64,000 nucleotides of DNA, from positions 124,001 through 188,000 of the forward strand of contig NZ_PVTE01000006.1 of assembly GCF_003002825.1 (NCBI RefSeq), given 5' to 3'. How positions within the stretch are numbered: position 1 is the first letter of the stretch; each line of letters starts with the position of its first letter. The DNA is from Spirosoma oryzae. Lineage in GTDB: Bacteria; Bacteroidota; Bacteroidia; Cytophagales; Spirosomataceae. The translations under genes and the position numbers were made by a program. The notes under the pieces are model-generated. The model saw nothing but the letters and a program-made list of their open reading frames with translations, did not search any database and was not told where the DNA came from. Positions 18,039-26,243 of the stretch are shown one piece after another.

Positions 18039-18566
18039 TCAGGCAATTTCGAGCCGAAGTGCTTTGCCGATGCCCAGCTGGACGATCTTGTTTAAAGTTT
18101 CCAGTTGAATGTCAGATTTGCCGTTTTCGATCCGCGAAATGTAGTGTCGTGATGTACCGCTACGCGTCGCGACGTCGAGTTGCGATAAGCCAGCTGCCTG
18201 CCGGGCCTGTCGCAACAGATTCCCAATCGGTAGCTTTTCCGCTTGACGAATAAGCGTACTCTGTCTGTATAGTTCGTCTGGATCGAGGTCGAGTGACCCT
18301 TCGATGGTGCGACTGCCTAACGTCAGGCAAACCGGTATGTTCGGCCAGGTCAACGTGCGGGCGGGAGAGAGAATGACCTGCCGAAATGTATCGAAATCGA
18401 AAAGTGGATAAAGGCGGGTGTCGCTTTCCTGTTTCCACTGAACAAACAAGGGTTCGAAATCGATTTGACGGACCTCGCCAGTCGTCCAGAGCGTCGTGAC
18501 CCGAAATGGCTCTATCGCCTGAATGCTGGTAATGCGTGGGAGTAATTGTTTACGATCGTGGGCCAT
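18039..18566 (-). CDS. DUF2442 and XRE helix-turn-helix fusion protein
   Basis: 175 residues from ATG 18566. Residues 1-105 match DUF2442 (ITSIQAIEPFRVTTLWTTGE, LDLDPDELYRQ). Residues 115-175 are an XRE helix-turn-helix (LLRQARQAAGLSQLDVATRS, GTSRHYISRIENGKSDIQLE). DUF2442 genes commonly follow a DUF4160 gene as a putative toxin-antitoxin-like pair, and the remains of such a gene lie immediately upstream and overlap this start by 17 nt. It may act as the autoregulated partner now left without a functional mate. Confidence 0.88.
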   Translation of the reverse strand: MAHDRKQLLPRITSIQAIEPFRVTTLWTTGEVRQIDFEPLFVQWKQESDTRLYPLFDFDTFRQVILSPARTLTWPNIPVCLTLGSRTIEGSLDLDPDELYRQSTLIRQAEKLPIGNLLRQARQAAGLSQLDVATRSGTSRHYISRIENGKSDIQLETLNKIVQLGIGKALRLEIA

Positions 18567-18812
18567 CAATTAACGTCTTTGAATTTGCGGGTTCAACTGG
18601 TAAAACGCGTTTAACAAAATCCTGGCGATTATCGGCTATCGTCAGGTAAGCGAGCACTTTTCGCAGTTGCCGGGCTGGCAGTCGTCCAGCAATCACGTTC
18701 TAATCTCGATTAGTGCCTCGAATTCAGCGTACTGCGCGTGGCAGTGCGGAGGTAAGTGGTCTCTGGAAAAAACGCTGACGACAACACCATCTATCGTTTC
18801 AAAAACAGGCAG
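18550..18812 (-). pseudogene. Frameshifted DUF4160 gene
   Basis: On the minus strand, one frame encodes DGVVVSVFSRDHLPPHCHAQ followed by YAEFEALIEIR, the core of DUF4160, and then hits TGA at about 18695. A second frame starting at about 18696 continues the family C-terminus: VIAGRLPARQLRKVLAYLTI, then ADNRQDFVKRVLPVE, ending at TAA 18552-18550 inside the DUF2442 gene. The junction needs a frame change, and the expected initiator is CTG rather than ATG (residues LPVFETIDG), with an in-frame stop just upstream. So both start and frame seem lost. It is too short for standard ORF lists. Confidence 0.75.
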
Positions 18813-18938
18813 TACAAGTTACGGTTGAGAAACAGGCAAAGCTATGGAAAGGTGCCTGATTAGGTACCTCTGCTTTCTGTTGTGCCGACGCTGGACCGAA
18901 AAGTAAGGGATGTCCGCGCGCTCAGGGGCTTTTCTCGC

Positions 18939-18946
18939 TACCTTTG
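18939..18946 (+). promoter_or_regulatory. TAnnTTTG -7 element abutting the purM start
   Basis: TACCTTTG is an exact consensus match and ends 4 nt before ATG 18951. Transcription would start at or next to the start codon, which predicts a leaderless mRNA. Confidence 0.55.
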
Positions 18947-18950
18947 CCCC

Positions 18951-20114
18951 ATGACCGACCGATACGCTCAGCGCGGAGTTTCCGCCAGTAAAGAAGACGT
19001 TCACAACGCCATTGCCCGGCTCGACAAAGGGCTTTTCCCGAAAGCATTCTGCAAGATTGTGCCCGATACGCTGGCTGGCGATCCGGATTTCTGCACCATC
19101 ATGCACGCCGACGGGGCAGGTACGAAATCGTCGCTGGCGTACCTGTACTGGCGCGAAACGGGCGATATGAGCGTTTGGCGGGGCATTGCGCAGGATGCAA
19201 TCGTGATGAATACCGACGACCTGATCTGTGTCGGTGCTACCGGTCCGATGCTGCTGTCGTCGACGATCGGTCGGAACAAAAACCTGATTCCCGGTGACGT
19301 CATCGCCGAGCTGATTAACGGCACGGAGGAGGTATTGCAAATGCTCCGCGAGCATGGTATTGAGATTTACAGCACCGGTGGCGAAACTGCCGACGTTGGT
19401 GATCTGGTCCGGACGGTGATTGTCGACAGTACCGTGATCGCCCGTATGCGTCGCGATCAGGTAATCAGCAACGACCAGATTCAGGCGGGCGACGTCGTCG
19501 TTGGGCTGGCTTCGTTCGGGCAGGCGACCTACGAATCGACGTACAATGGTGGTATGGGCAGCAACGGCCTGACTTCTGCTCGTCATGATGTACTGGCGCA
19601 TGACCTGGCTGACCGCTACCCCGAAAGCTTCGACCCGGCTGTCGATCGAAGCCTGGTGTATAGTGGCTCACAAGCGCTGACGGCCCCTGTCGGTGATACG
19701 GGCTTGACAGTAGGACAACTGATTCTGTCGCCAACGCGGACGTATGCGCCCGTTGCCAAGGTGTTGCTCGATCAACTTCGGCCGCACATCCACGGTATGG
19801 TGCATTGCTCGGGGGGCGCGCAAACTAAAGTGCTGCATTTTATCGACAACCTGCACGTCATCAAAGACAACCTGTTCCCCATTCCGCCCCTGTTCAAACT
19901 GATTCAGCAGGAGAGTGGTACAAGCTGGCAGGAGATGTACAAAGTGTTCAACATGGGCCATCGGCTGGAGGTGTATCTGTCGCCCGATCATGCCCAAACA
20001 GTAATCGACATAGCCCAGTCATTTGGTATTGATGCTCAGGTAGTTGGCCGCGTCGAAGCCTTTTCAGGTAAGAAAGTAACGATTACGGCCGAGGCCGGGA
20101 CTTTTGTCTACTAA
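18951..20114 (+). CDS. purM: Phosphoribosylformylglycinamidine cyclo-ligase (AIR synthase)
   Basis: 387 residues, the longer Bacteroidota form. PurM uses ATP to close FGAM to AIR in purine synthesis. Visible markers: MTDRYAQRGVSASKEDVHNA, HADGAGTKSSLAYLY, DAIVMNTDDLICVGATGP and GGETADVGDLVRT, with a C-terminal GGAQTKVLHF segment and KVFNMGHRLEVY. The frame is open to 18882, but the promoter element at 18939-18946 and family length support 18951. It stands alone, not with purE. Confidence 0.95.
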   Translation: MTDRYAQRGVSASKEDVHNAIARLDKGLFPKAFCKIVPDTLAGDPDFCTIMHADGAGTKSSLAYLYWRETGDMSVWRGIAQDAIVMNTDDLICVGATGPMLLSSTIGRNKNLIPGDVIAELINGTEEVLQMLREHGIEIYSTGGETADVGDLVRTVIVDSTVIARMRRDQVISNDQIQAGDVVVGLASFGQATYESTYNGGMGSNGLTSARHDVLAHDLADRYPESFDPAVDRSLVYSGSQALTAPVGDTGLTVGQLILSPTRTYAPVAKVLLDQLRPHIHGMVHCSGGAQTKVLHFIDNLHVIKDNLFPIPPLFKLIQQESGTSWQEMYKVFNMGHRLEVYLSPDHAQTVIDIAQSFGIDAQVVGRVEAFSGKKVTITAEAGTFVY

Positions 20115-20173
20115 TCTGTTGCTAGTAAGCGGGTCAGGTGGGTATCTTGTGCTGAATTAGCGCATATCCCACC

Positions 20174-21313
20174 ATGAACGTACTGAAATGCTGGCTGCTC
20201 GGGCCAGCCCTATTGACCGCGTTGTCGGTCGCCGGACAAAATCTTCATTTCAAATCGACCGCCCCCGCCTGGGTCGACGGAGCACACAGCAACAACTACA
20301 CGCAAATCGGTACCCCTGCCGTCGATGTAGGGGTTAGCCTAGCCAGTACCGGTAGTGGTAACTTTACCCTAGGTACACCAAAAGGCGTAAGTACCGGTTT
20401 GCAGGTAGCGGTCAATTTTGCGACGACCAGCGATACGAAAGTGATTACGATTACCTTCGCGCAGGGGGTACAGAACCTGTCGTTTTCGCTCTACGGTATC
20501 GACAAAAATGCGACGAGTCAGGATCAGGTAACGATCAACGGAAAAATTGGTCGACGGATATCGGCCCCGACGTTGACGCCCTCCGCCTATGTCACGCAGT
20601 CGGGTAATACACTAACCGGTACGAGTGATGATCCGGGAAGTGCCGCGTCTGGTGTGGTCTTTTCCGGCTATGTCGATCAGGTGACGATTGTCTTCGGCTG
20701 TGGTCCGGCTGCGAATGCCAACCCAGGGGCGCAGGGCATCACCATCGGGCATCTGAACTGGGCGGGCCCGCTTCCCGTCGAACTGATTTCCTTTTCCGCC
20801 AAACCAGTCGGCAACAGCGTTCAACTGATGTGGACGACGGCCTGGGAGCGTAATGCGCAGCAATTTATCGTGCAGCGGAGTCAGGACCTGAACGAATTCA
20901 ATGCAATAGGCTCGCTGCCAGCGCGTGGTACGACCGAACAGCGCCAAACTTACACACTGACCGATGAGTGGCCACTCGACGGTACGAATTACTACCGACT
21001 TCGGCAGGTCGACAGCGACGGGCAGGTTACATACTCCAAACCGGTGGCGGCTACGTCCGGCGATACGGCTCCGGCGCTGGAATTAGTGGAAAACCCCGTC
21101 GATGGGCAGGAAATTCGGGCGCATATACGCAACATGGCTGGCAGTAGGTATCGCCTGATGACGCTCTCGGGTCATGAATCACCCGTCAGGGCAACGATCG
21201 GCAGCGACGGAATTTTGCGCCTGACGCTGCTACGGCCGCTGTTGCCGGGCACCTATTGGTTATGTGCCGATACGGCCAATCAGCGACTGACCCGGCCCGT
21301 CGTCATTCGGTAA
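20174..21313 (+). CDS. Secreted protein with T9SS-associated C-terminal domains
   Basis: 379 residues with a signal peptide ending near LSVAGQ. Residues 20-200 form an unrecognised beta-rich domain whose FSLYGIDKN, QDQVTINGKIGRR and YVDQVTIVFGCGP suggest a carbohydrate- or cell-surface-type jelly roll. A linker PLPVELISFSAK leads to the fibronectin-like module that often precedes the T9SS signal (VQLMWTTAWERNAQQFIVQR, NYYRLRQVDSDGQVTYSKP). The last 75 residues resemble a degenerate type A sorting domain (LELVENPVDGQEI, LPGTYWL). Probably surface exposed; function unknown. Confidence 0.8.
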   Translation: MNVLKCWLLGPALLTALSVAGQNLHFKSTAPAWVDGAHSNNYTQIGTPAVDVGVSLASTGSGNFTLGTPKGVSTGLQVAVNFATTSDTKVITITFAQGVQNLSFSLYGIDKNATSQDQVTINGKIGRRISAPTLTPSAYVTQSGNTLTGTSDDPGSAASGVVFSGYVDQVTIVFGCGPAANANPGAQGITIGHLNWAGPLPVELISFSAKPVGNSVQLMWTTAWERNAQQFIVQRSQDLNEFNAIGSLPARGTTEQRQTYTLTDEWPLDGTNYYRLRQVDSDGQVTYSKPVAATSGDTAPALELVENPVDGQEIRAHIRNMAGSRYRLMTLSGHESPVRATIGSDGILRLTLLRPLLPGTYWLCADTANQRLTRPVVIR

Positions 21314-21386
21314 CGTTTCGCTCATTACGCAGACTAATCTTTTGGCTTTGCTGTTTGTCTATCATACGTCAATAGACAAACATGCT

Positions 21387-22004
21387 ATGAGTCGCTGGAT
21401 CAATCGTATTTTCTTCTCATTCTGCTTTCTGGTTGTAACGACGCTCGGTGCGCAGCCGCGCAGTGGGTATGCGCTGGGGGATGCGGTCGACGATTTTACG
21501 GTTAAAAGCACCGACAATCGTGCCGTTACACTGCATGACTATCAAGCGCAGAAAGGGCTGATCGTTGTATTTTCGAGTAATCACTGTCCGTTCTCCCGAA
21601 TTTACGAAGAGCGGATTCAGGCAATCGACCGGCAGTTTGCTCCGCAGGGCTATCCCGTGCTGGCCATTATGCCAAATGATCCGACCGTTTATCCGGAGGA
21701 TTCGTTTGCCAATATGCAGCGCCGGGCGGATGAGCAGCACTACCCGTATACTTATGCCATCGACGAGTCGCAGCAGGCGACCCGCCGGTTTGGTGCCAGT
21801 CGGACGCCACAGGTCTTCGTGTTGAAACAGACGAATGGACAGTTCATTGTGGAATATACGGGTGCCATCGATGATAATCCGCAGGATCGGGCGGGTGTAA
21901 AGCGAAACTACGTTGACGAAGCGGTGTCCAGTTTGCTGGCTGGTCGGCCGGTATCGACGCCCATTACGAAAGCCGTTGGTTGTGCTGTCAAGCTGCGCCC
22001 GTGA
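21387..22004 (+). CDS. Redoxin (AhpC/TSA-type thioredoxin-fold) exported protein
   Basis: 205 residues from ATG 21387, which starts a signal peptide (MSRWINRIFFSFCFLVV, cleaved near LGAQ). The domain matches the Bacteroidota redoxin type: YALGDAVDDFTVKSTDNR, VFSSNHCPFSRIYEERI, IMPNDPTVYPEDSF and FGASRTPQVFVL. It has a single cysteine in the HCPF site, so it is not a CxxC oxidoreductase; the family is often linked to periplasmic thiol peroxidase-like or unknown functions. An earlier in-frame start (21342) would put 15 residues ahead of the signal. Confidence 0.85.
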   Translation: MSRWINRIFFSFCFLVVTTLGAQPRSGYALGDAVDDFTVKSTDNRAVTLHDYQAQKGLIVVFSSNHCPFSRIYEERIQAIDRQFAPQGYPVLAIMPNDPTVYPEDSFANMQRRADEQHYPYTYAIDESQQATRRFGASRTPQVFVLKQTNGQFIVEYTGAIDDNPQDRAGVKRNYVDEAVSSLLAGRPVSTPITKAVGCAVKLRP

Positions 22005-22067
22005 CGGAAGGCCGGCCGGGGTGGCACAGCGTTTGTACCCATCGGGTAAATCAAACTACACAACACA

Positions 22068-22613
22068 ATGAAGAAGACACAACTCGTACTCAATCAGGTA
22101 AAGAACGTCGCTGGTATCGTTATGGTCGTTGCTTCGCTGGCGCTCATGCAGGCTTGTGGTTCTGACAACAAAAACGAGTCGCGCACCGAAGACGCGATCG
22201 AGAATACGGGTGATGCGATCAAGGCTGACACCAAAGATGCCACTGCTGAAGCGAAGGCGGACATGGAAGACGCAAAAGACAAAATGGACGCGAAAGCTGA
22301 CGAGGTAGGCGACGATTTTAAACGCGAACGCGACGAAGCCGTAGCCGACATGAAAGTACAGCGCGATAAGCTGGATACCAAAATCGACGAATTGAAGGCT
22401 AAAATGGACAAGCAGAGCGATAAAGCGAAAGCTGAATCGAAAGAGCAGATGGCGAAACTGGAACAGGAGCGCAAAGAGCTTGGCCAGGATATCGACAAAG
22501 CGCAGAACGCAACAGCCGCTGCCTGGAAAGACGTTAAAGCTGGCTTCAAACAGGCAGGCAGAAACATCAGCAACGCTTTCGACAAAGCTGGCGACAAGCT
22601 GGACAATAACTAG
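22068..22613 (+). CDS. Low-complexity coiled-coil lipoprotein
   Basis: 181 residues. A lipoprotein signal (SLALMQACGS, Cys about residue 30) is followed by about 145 residues of charged Ala/Lys/Asp/Glu helix with heptad-like spacing (DAIKADTKDATAEAKADMED, KDKMDAKADEVGDD, DTKIDELKAKMDK). No catalytic motif. It probably forms a long helix at the membrane, similar in looks to YtxH/apolipoprotein-type stress proteins. A good terminator follows 30 bp downstream, so it is a monocistronic gene. Confidence 0.8.
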   Translation: MKKTQLVLNQVKNVAGIVMVVASLALMQACGSDNKNESRTEDAIENTGDAIKADTKDATAEAKADMEDAKDKMDAKADEVGDDFKRERDEAVADMKVQRDKLDTKIDELKAKMDKQSDKAKAESKEQMAKLEQERKELGQDIDKAQNATAAAWKDVKAGFKQAGRNISNAFDKAGDKLDNN

Positions 22614-22643
22614 AAGTATACAGGGGGAAGCTGCCCCGGACAC

Positions 22644-22676
22644 AAAGCCGACGGACGATTTAGTCCGTCGGCTTTT
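22644..22676 (+). terminator. Rho-independent terminator
   Basis: AAAGCCGACGGA and TCCGTCGGCTTT form a 12-bp stem with an 8-nt loop and a short T-run, 30 bp after the lipoprotein gene at 22068. Confidence 0.85.
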
Positions 22677-22874
22677 CGTTTATAGACACATCGGTTTAGT
22701 GGGTCAATTTCTCCACAAACTGTTTCTAAACGGAAACAGCAACGTAAAAAGAGGTGTATCCGGCAAATAGGAGTAAAAACTGAAAAATATGAACTGTTTA
22801 CCGGGGGGTAGTAACTTGTATTACAGTCTAAAAACCTGTTATTTTGCGGGCTAAAATGACTATATAATAGCGAA

Positions 22875-24986
22875 ATGTCTGTTATTAATAAGATTAGAGA
22901 ACATTCGGGAGTAGCCGTCGGCGTAATCGCCGTCAGCTTGCTTCTCTTTATCGTAGGCGGGGATCTGCTGGGAGGTCGTAACCTGTTCGGTGGCAATCAG
23001 CAGGAAGTTGGTGAAATAGCCGGGCAGTCAATCGACGTGCAGGATTTCAATGCCAAAGTCGATCAGCTGCGAGCCCAGTACGAGCAGCAAACAGGCCGGG
23101 CACCGGGCGATCAGGAGCTAACGCAGCTTCGTGAGCAAGCCTGGAATCAACTGCTGTTCGACATCGCTTACCAGAAAGAGTTCGACAAGCTGGGGCTGAA
23201 AGTGTCGCCGGAAGAGTTGTACGACATGGTGCAGGGCAACAACATCAGCCCCGCCGTTCGGCAGGCCTTTACCAACCCTCAAACGGGTGTTTTCGACAAA
23301 AGCCAGATCATCAGCTATCTGAAAGGAATGCGTAACCTGCCCCCGCAGCAACAGGCGGCCTGGGCTACGTTTGAACAGAGCATCAGCGAAAATCGCCTGC
23401 GCGACAAATACGAAGGCCTGCTTCGGATGTCGAACTACGCGACGAATGCCGAAGCGGAGAAAGAGTATCAGGCGCAAAACACGAAGGCTAACATCAAACT
23501 GCTGTTCGTTCCGTATTACGCCATCAACGATACGACGGTTAAGGTGTCGGATTCGGAGCTACAGAGCTACCTCGATAAGCACAAAGACGAGTTTCCCGGT
23601 GTAGACAGCCGTTCGATTCAGTACGTAACGTTCTCGGTAGCGCCGTCGAAAGAAGACAGTGCGTCGCTTTACACCGAAATCAAAACGCTGGCTCGTGGGC
23701 TGGGTGCTGCTGGTAACGATTCGACCTTCGCGCAGCAGAACAGCGACGTTCGCGTGCCGCTGTACATGACGGCGGGTGAAATGCCGGAACAACTTCGCGC
23801 GTCGATCCCAACGTTTGCTCCGGGTGGTATTTATGGTCCATTCCGTGAAGGCAACACGTACTTTATCTATAAGTACGGCGGTACCAAAACCGATACGAGC
23901 TACACCGCCCGTGCCAGCCATATTCTGATTCGTCCGACAGCACAGACGGATTCGGCAAAAGCGGATGCACGTCGTCGGGCGCAGGCCATTCTGGAGCAGA
24001 TTCAGGGTGGTGCTAACTTCGAAGTACTGGCGCAGCAAAACAGTGCCGATGGGTCGGCGCAACTCGGTGGCGATCTGGGTCCGTTCAAAAACAACGGTCA
24101 GATGGTAAAACCCTTTGAATCGGCGGTGTTCGGCGCTACGTCGGCTGGTCTGATCCCACGGCTGGTCGAAACGGATTTCGGCTACCACATCATCAAAGTG
24201 ACGCAGCCCAAAACCAACCAGTTGTACCGCGTTGTCGGTATCGGCAAAACGATCGCGCCCAGCCAGACAACGCGTGACGAAGCCCTGCGCAAAGCCGATC
24301 AGTTTGCATCGGGTGTGAGCAATCAGGACGAGTTCAACGCGAAGGTAAAAGAAGAGAAGGGGCTGGTTGTGGCTACCGCAGAACGCGTTCCGGAAGGAGC
24401 CAATCAGGTAAACGCCCTGACCGATGCGCGTCAGCTGGTGCGTTGGGCCTTCGAGAAGAAAACGGATGTCGGCGATGTATCGGAGCCATTCGAAATCGGA
24501 GACCAATACGTGGTGGCTGTATTGACGAACAAGACCAGCAAAGACGACGTAAAGGTAAGCGACTACAAAAACGAGCTGACGGCTAAAGTACGCAATCAGT
24601 TGAAAGGTGAGCAGATCATCAGCAAACTGGGTAACGCCAGCGGTTCACTGGAGAGCATCGCGCAGAAATACGGTGCTGGTGCACTGGTCGAAACGGTCGA
24701 TGATGTTAATCTGGCGACGGGCTTCCTGCGCAGCGCGGGTGTAGATCCAACGGCACTTGGTAAGGCATTTGGTCTGAAAGCCGGACAGCGGTCGAAGCCG
24801 TTTGCTGGTGAAGCCGGTGTGCTGATCGTTGAGCCAACGCAGATTACGCCGGCCCCTGCCATTGCGGACTACACGATGTACAAAACGCAGCTTCAGCAGA
24901 ACAGCGCAGCTCGCACCGGTTTCTACATCAACGAAGCCATAAAAGAAGCCGCAAAGGTTGAAGACAACCGCGCCCGGTTCTATTAA
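22875..24986 (+). CDS. PpiD/SurA-type periplasmic peptidylprolyl isomerase (parvulin)
   Basis: 703 residues. An N-terminal transmembrane anchor (VGVIAVSLLLFIVGGDLL, about residues 14-31) leads into the SurA-type N domain (DVQDFNAKVDQLRAQYEQQ, LREQAWNQLLFDIAYQKEF). A parvulin rotamase domain lies near residues 340-450 (ARASHILIRPTAQTD, LAQQNSADGSAQLGGDLGPF, LVETDFGYHIIKV). The rest is helical chaperone. PpiD-like proteins help fold outer-membrane and secreted proteins at the inner membrane. A TTATTTTG element lies near the start. A perfect hairpin follows the stop. Confidence 0.95.
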   Translation: MSVINKIREHSGVAVGVIAVSLLLFIVGGDLLGGRNLFGGNQQEVGEIAGQSIDVQDFNAKVDQLRAQYEQQTGRAPGDQELTQLREQAWNQLLFDIAYQKEFDKLGLKVSPEELYDMVQGNNISPAVRQAFTNPQTGVFDKSQIISYLKGMRNLPPQQQAAWATFEQSISENRLRDKYEGLLRMSNYATNAEAEKEYQAQNTKANIKLLFVPYYAINDTTVKVSDSELQSYLDKHKDEFPGVDSRSIQYVTFSVAPSKEDSASLYTEIKTLARGLGAAGNDSTFAQQNSDVRVPLYMTAGEMPEQLRASIPTFAPGGIYGPFREGNTYFIYKYGGTKTDTSYTARASHILIRPTAQTDSAKADARRRAQAILEQIQGGANFEVLAQQNSADGSAQLGGDLGPFKNNGQMVKPFESAVFGATSAGLIPRLVETDFGYHIIKVTQPKTNQLYRVVGIGKTIAPSQTTRDEALRKADQFASGVSNQDEFNAKVKEEKGLVVATAERVPEGANQVNALTDARQLVRWAFEKKTDVGDVSEPFEIGDQYVVAVLTNKTSKDDVKVSDYKNELTAKVRNQLKGEQIISKLGNASGSLESIAQKYGAGALVETVDDVNLATGFLRSAGVDPTALGKAFGLKAGQRSKPFAGEAGVLIVEPTQITPAPAIADYTMYKTQLQQNSAARTGFYINEAIKEAAKVEDNRARFY

Positions 24987-25030
24987 TCGACACATAGCTT
25001 TTGGTTTACCGTTTCTGGTTGAACCGACTT

Positions 25031-25073
25031 AACGAAGAAGGCCCCGGCTGTAGTAGCCGGGGCCTTCTTCGTT
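25031..25073. terminator. Perfect 19-bp-stem bidirectional terminator
   Basis: Arms 25031-25049 and 25055-25073 are exact complements (AACGAAGAAGGCCCCGGCT) with a 5-nt loop. It sits between the convergent PpiD-like and cyclophilin genes and can stop both. Confidence 0.85.
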
Positions 25074-25128
25074 GGGCGTCATCGCGTTGATAGTAGATAA
25101 CAACTGCTACATCAGCAGACCAATCTGA

Positions 25129-25566
25129 CTATTCTTCAATGATCGTGATACTGTTGATTTTGTCACCCTGACGGATTTGGTCGATCACGTCATCGCCTTC
25201 AACGACCTTACCGAATACTGTATGGTTCCGGTCGAGGTGGGCGGTATTCTGCCGGTTGTGGCAAATAAAGAACTGGGAACCGCCCGTGTTGCGGCCCCGG
25301 TGAGCCATCGACAGGACACCCCGGTCGTGACGCTGGTTTTCGCCGGTCAGTTCACACTCGATGCTGTAACCGGGTCCACCCGCACCGGTACCGGTTGGGT
25401 CGCCACCCTGGATCATGAAGTTGGGGATAACGCGGTGAAACGTAACACCATCGTAGAATCCTTTCTTAGCGAGCGAGATAAAGTTATCGACCGTTTTGGG
25501 GGCATCCTGCTCGAAAAATTCGATCGTCATGGTACCCTTGTCGGTATTCATTTGAGCCTTTGGCAT
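25129..25566 (-). CDS. Cyclophilin-type peptidylprolyl isomerase
   Basis: 145 residues. Cyclophilin fold with the active-site arginine in FHRVIPNFMIQGGDP and the GGSQFFICHNRQNTAHLDRN segment, ending at the KVVEGDDVIDQI pattern. No signal peptide, so it acts in the cytoplasm. It is of the short bacterial type (PpiB-like). It converges with the PpiD-like gene. The start MPKAQMNTDKGTM is chosen; Met6 is the alternative. Confidence 0.94.
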   Translation of the reverse strand: MPKAQMNTDKGTMTIEFFEQDAPKTVDNFISLAKKGFYDGVTFHRVIPNFMIQGGDPTGTGAGGPGYSIECELTGENQRHDRGVLSMAHRGRNTGGSQFFICHNRQNTAHLDRNHTVFGKVVEGDDVIDQIRQGDKINSITIIEE

Positions 25567-25713
25567 AACAAAAACTTAACTGGTTGAGGGTACAAAGGTA
25601 AACGATTGCCCGGCATCCCGTATGAGTTACCAGTAATGTGCCCGCAGTACACCGGTTCCGATAAGTATGAACCGAACAAGTTATCCTTAAAATAAGCCAA
25701 TTACGGGTCCAGC

Positions 25714-25721
25714 TATTTTTG
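25714..25721 (+). promoter_or_regulatory. TAnnTTTG -7 promoter element
   Basis: TATTTTTG matches the consensus. The next gene on this strand begins 208 bp downstream, so transcription starting here would yield a long leader or a separate small RNA. Confidence 0.45.
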
Positions 25722-25727
25722 CTTACT

Positions 25728-25905
25728 TTGTGTTGATAGTCAGCCTGTCGGCTATTATTACCCCACTCAGCAACGTAGTGTTCTTTGCAATGTGCAATTC
25801 TACTTAGCTTGTGTCGGGAGATCGGTTGAAACTACTCCCGTACTTCCCGTCACTGGGCAGATGACTGATTCACCGCCGGAAGACAGGGACTGATAGGTTT
25901 GTATC
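25728..25905 (+). ncRNA. Candidate structured RNA or long 5' leader (6S-like by shape)
   Basis: In a 362-bp gap with no gene, a promoter-like element is followed by about 175 nt whose ends pair: CCTGTCGGC (25744-25752) with GCC-GGAA-GACAGG (25875-25887), and GATAGTC outward with GACTGAT after a two-nt bulge. Inside are a CGGGAG/CTCCCG hairpin (25815-25840) and a small TTGCA/TGCAA hairpin (25785-25797). A bulged closing helix around a mostly open centre recalls 6S RNA. No terminator is obvious, so a leader of the DUF952 gene is equally possible. Confidence 0.3.
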
Positions 25906-25928
25906 CGGCAACTAACCCCTGATCAATT

Positions 25929-26243
25929 ATGAGTCGTATTTATCACGTTGTCACTACTGCCGACTGGGCAGCCGCCGAAAACCAGCCGACGTACGAAGCG
26001 GGCAGTTTACAAACGGAAGGGTTCATTCATGCATCCGAGCGGGGGCAGGTGGCTGGCGTTCTTGAGCGGTATTACAAAGACGTTCCCGATCTGCTGTTGC
26101 TCCATATCGATCCCGCTAAACTGACGGCCGAGCTGCGGTACGAGGTGGCTACCAACAACGAGCTATTTCCCCATATCTACGGTCCCATCAACAGAGAGGC
26201 TGTTGTCGACGTAGAGACGATTGACCGTACGGAGCAGGCATGA
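25929..26243 (+). CDS. DUF952 domain-containing protein
   Basis: 104 residues. DUF952 proteins are small cytoplasmic proteins of unknown role; the signature is visible as IYHVVTTADWAAA, GFIHASERGQVAGVLERYY and FPHIYGPINREAVV. Its stop codon shares the ATGA overlap with the outer-membrane channel gene downstream, so the two are translationally coupled. Confidence 0.9.
   Translation: MSRIYHVVTTADWAAAENQPTYEAGSLQTEGFIHASERGQVAGVLERYYKDVPDLLLLHIDPAKLTAELRYEVATNNELFPHIYGPINREAVVDVETIDRTEQA

Noticed and set aside
23559-24506. 315-residue open frame antisense to the PpiD-like gene
   Set aside because: Falls inside a coding region with intact family motifs; long shadow frames are expected at this base composition.
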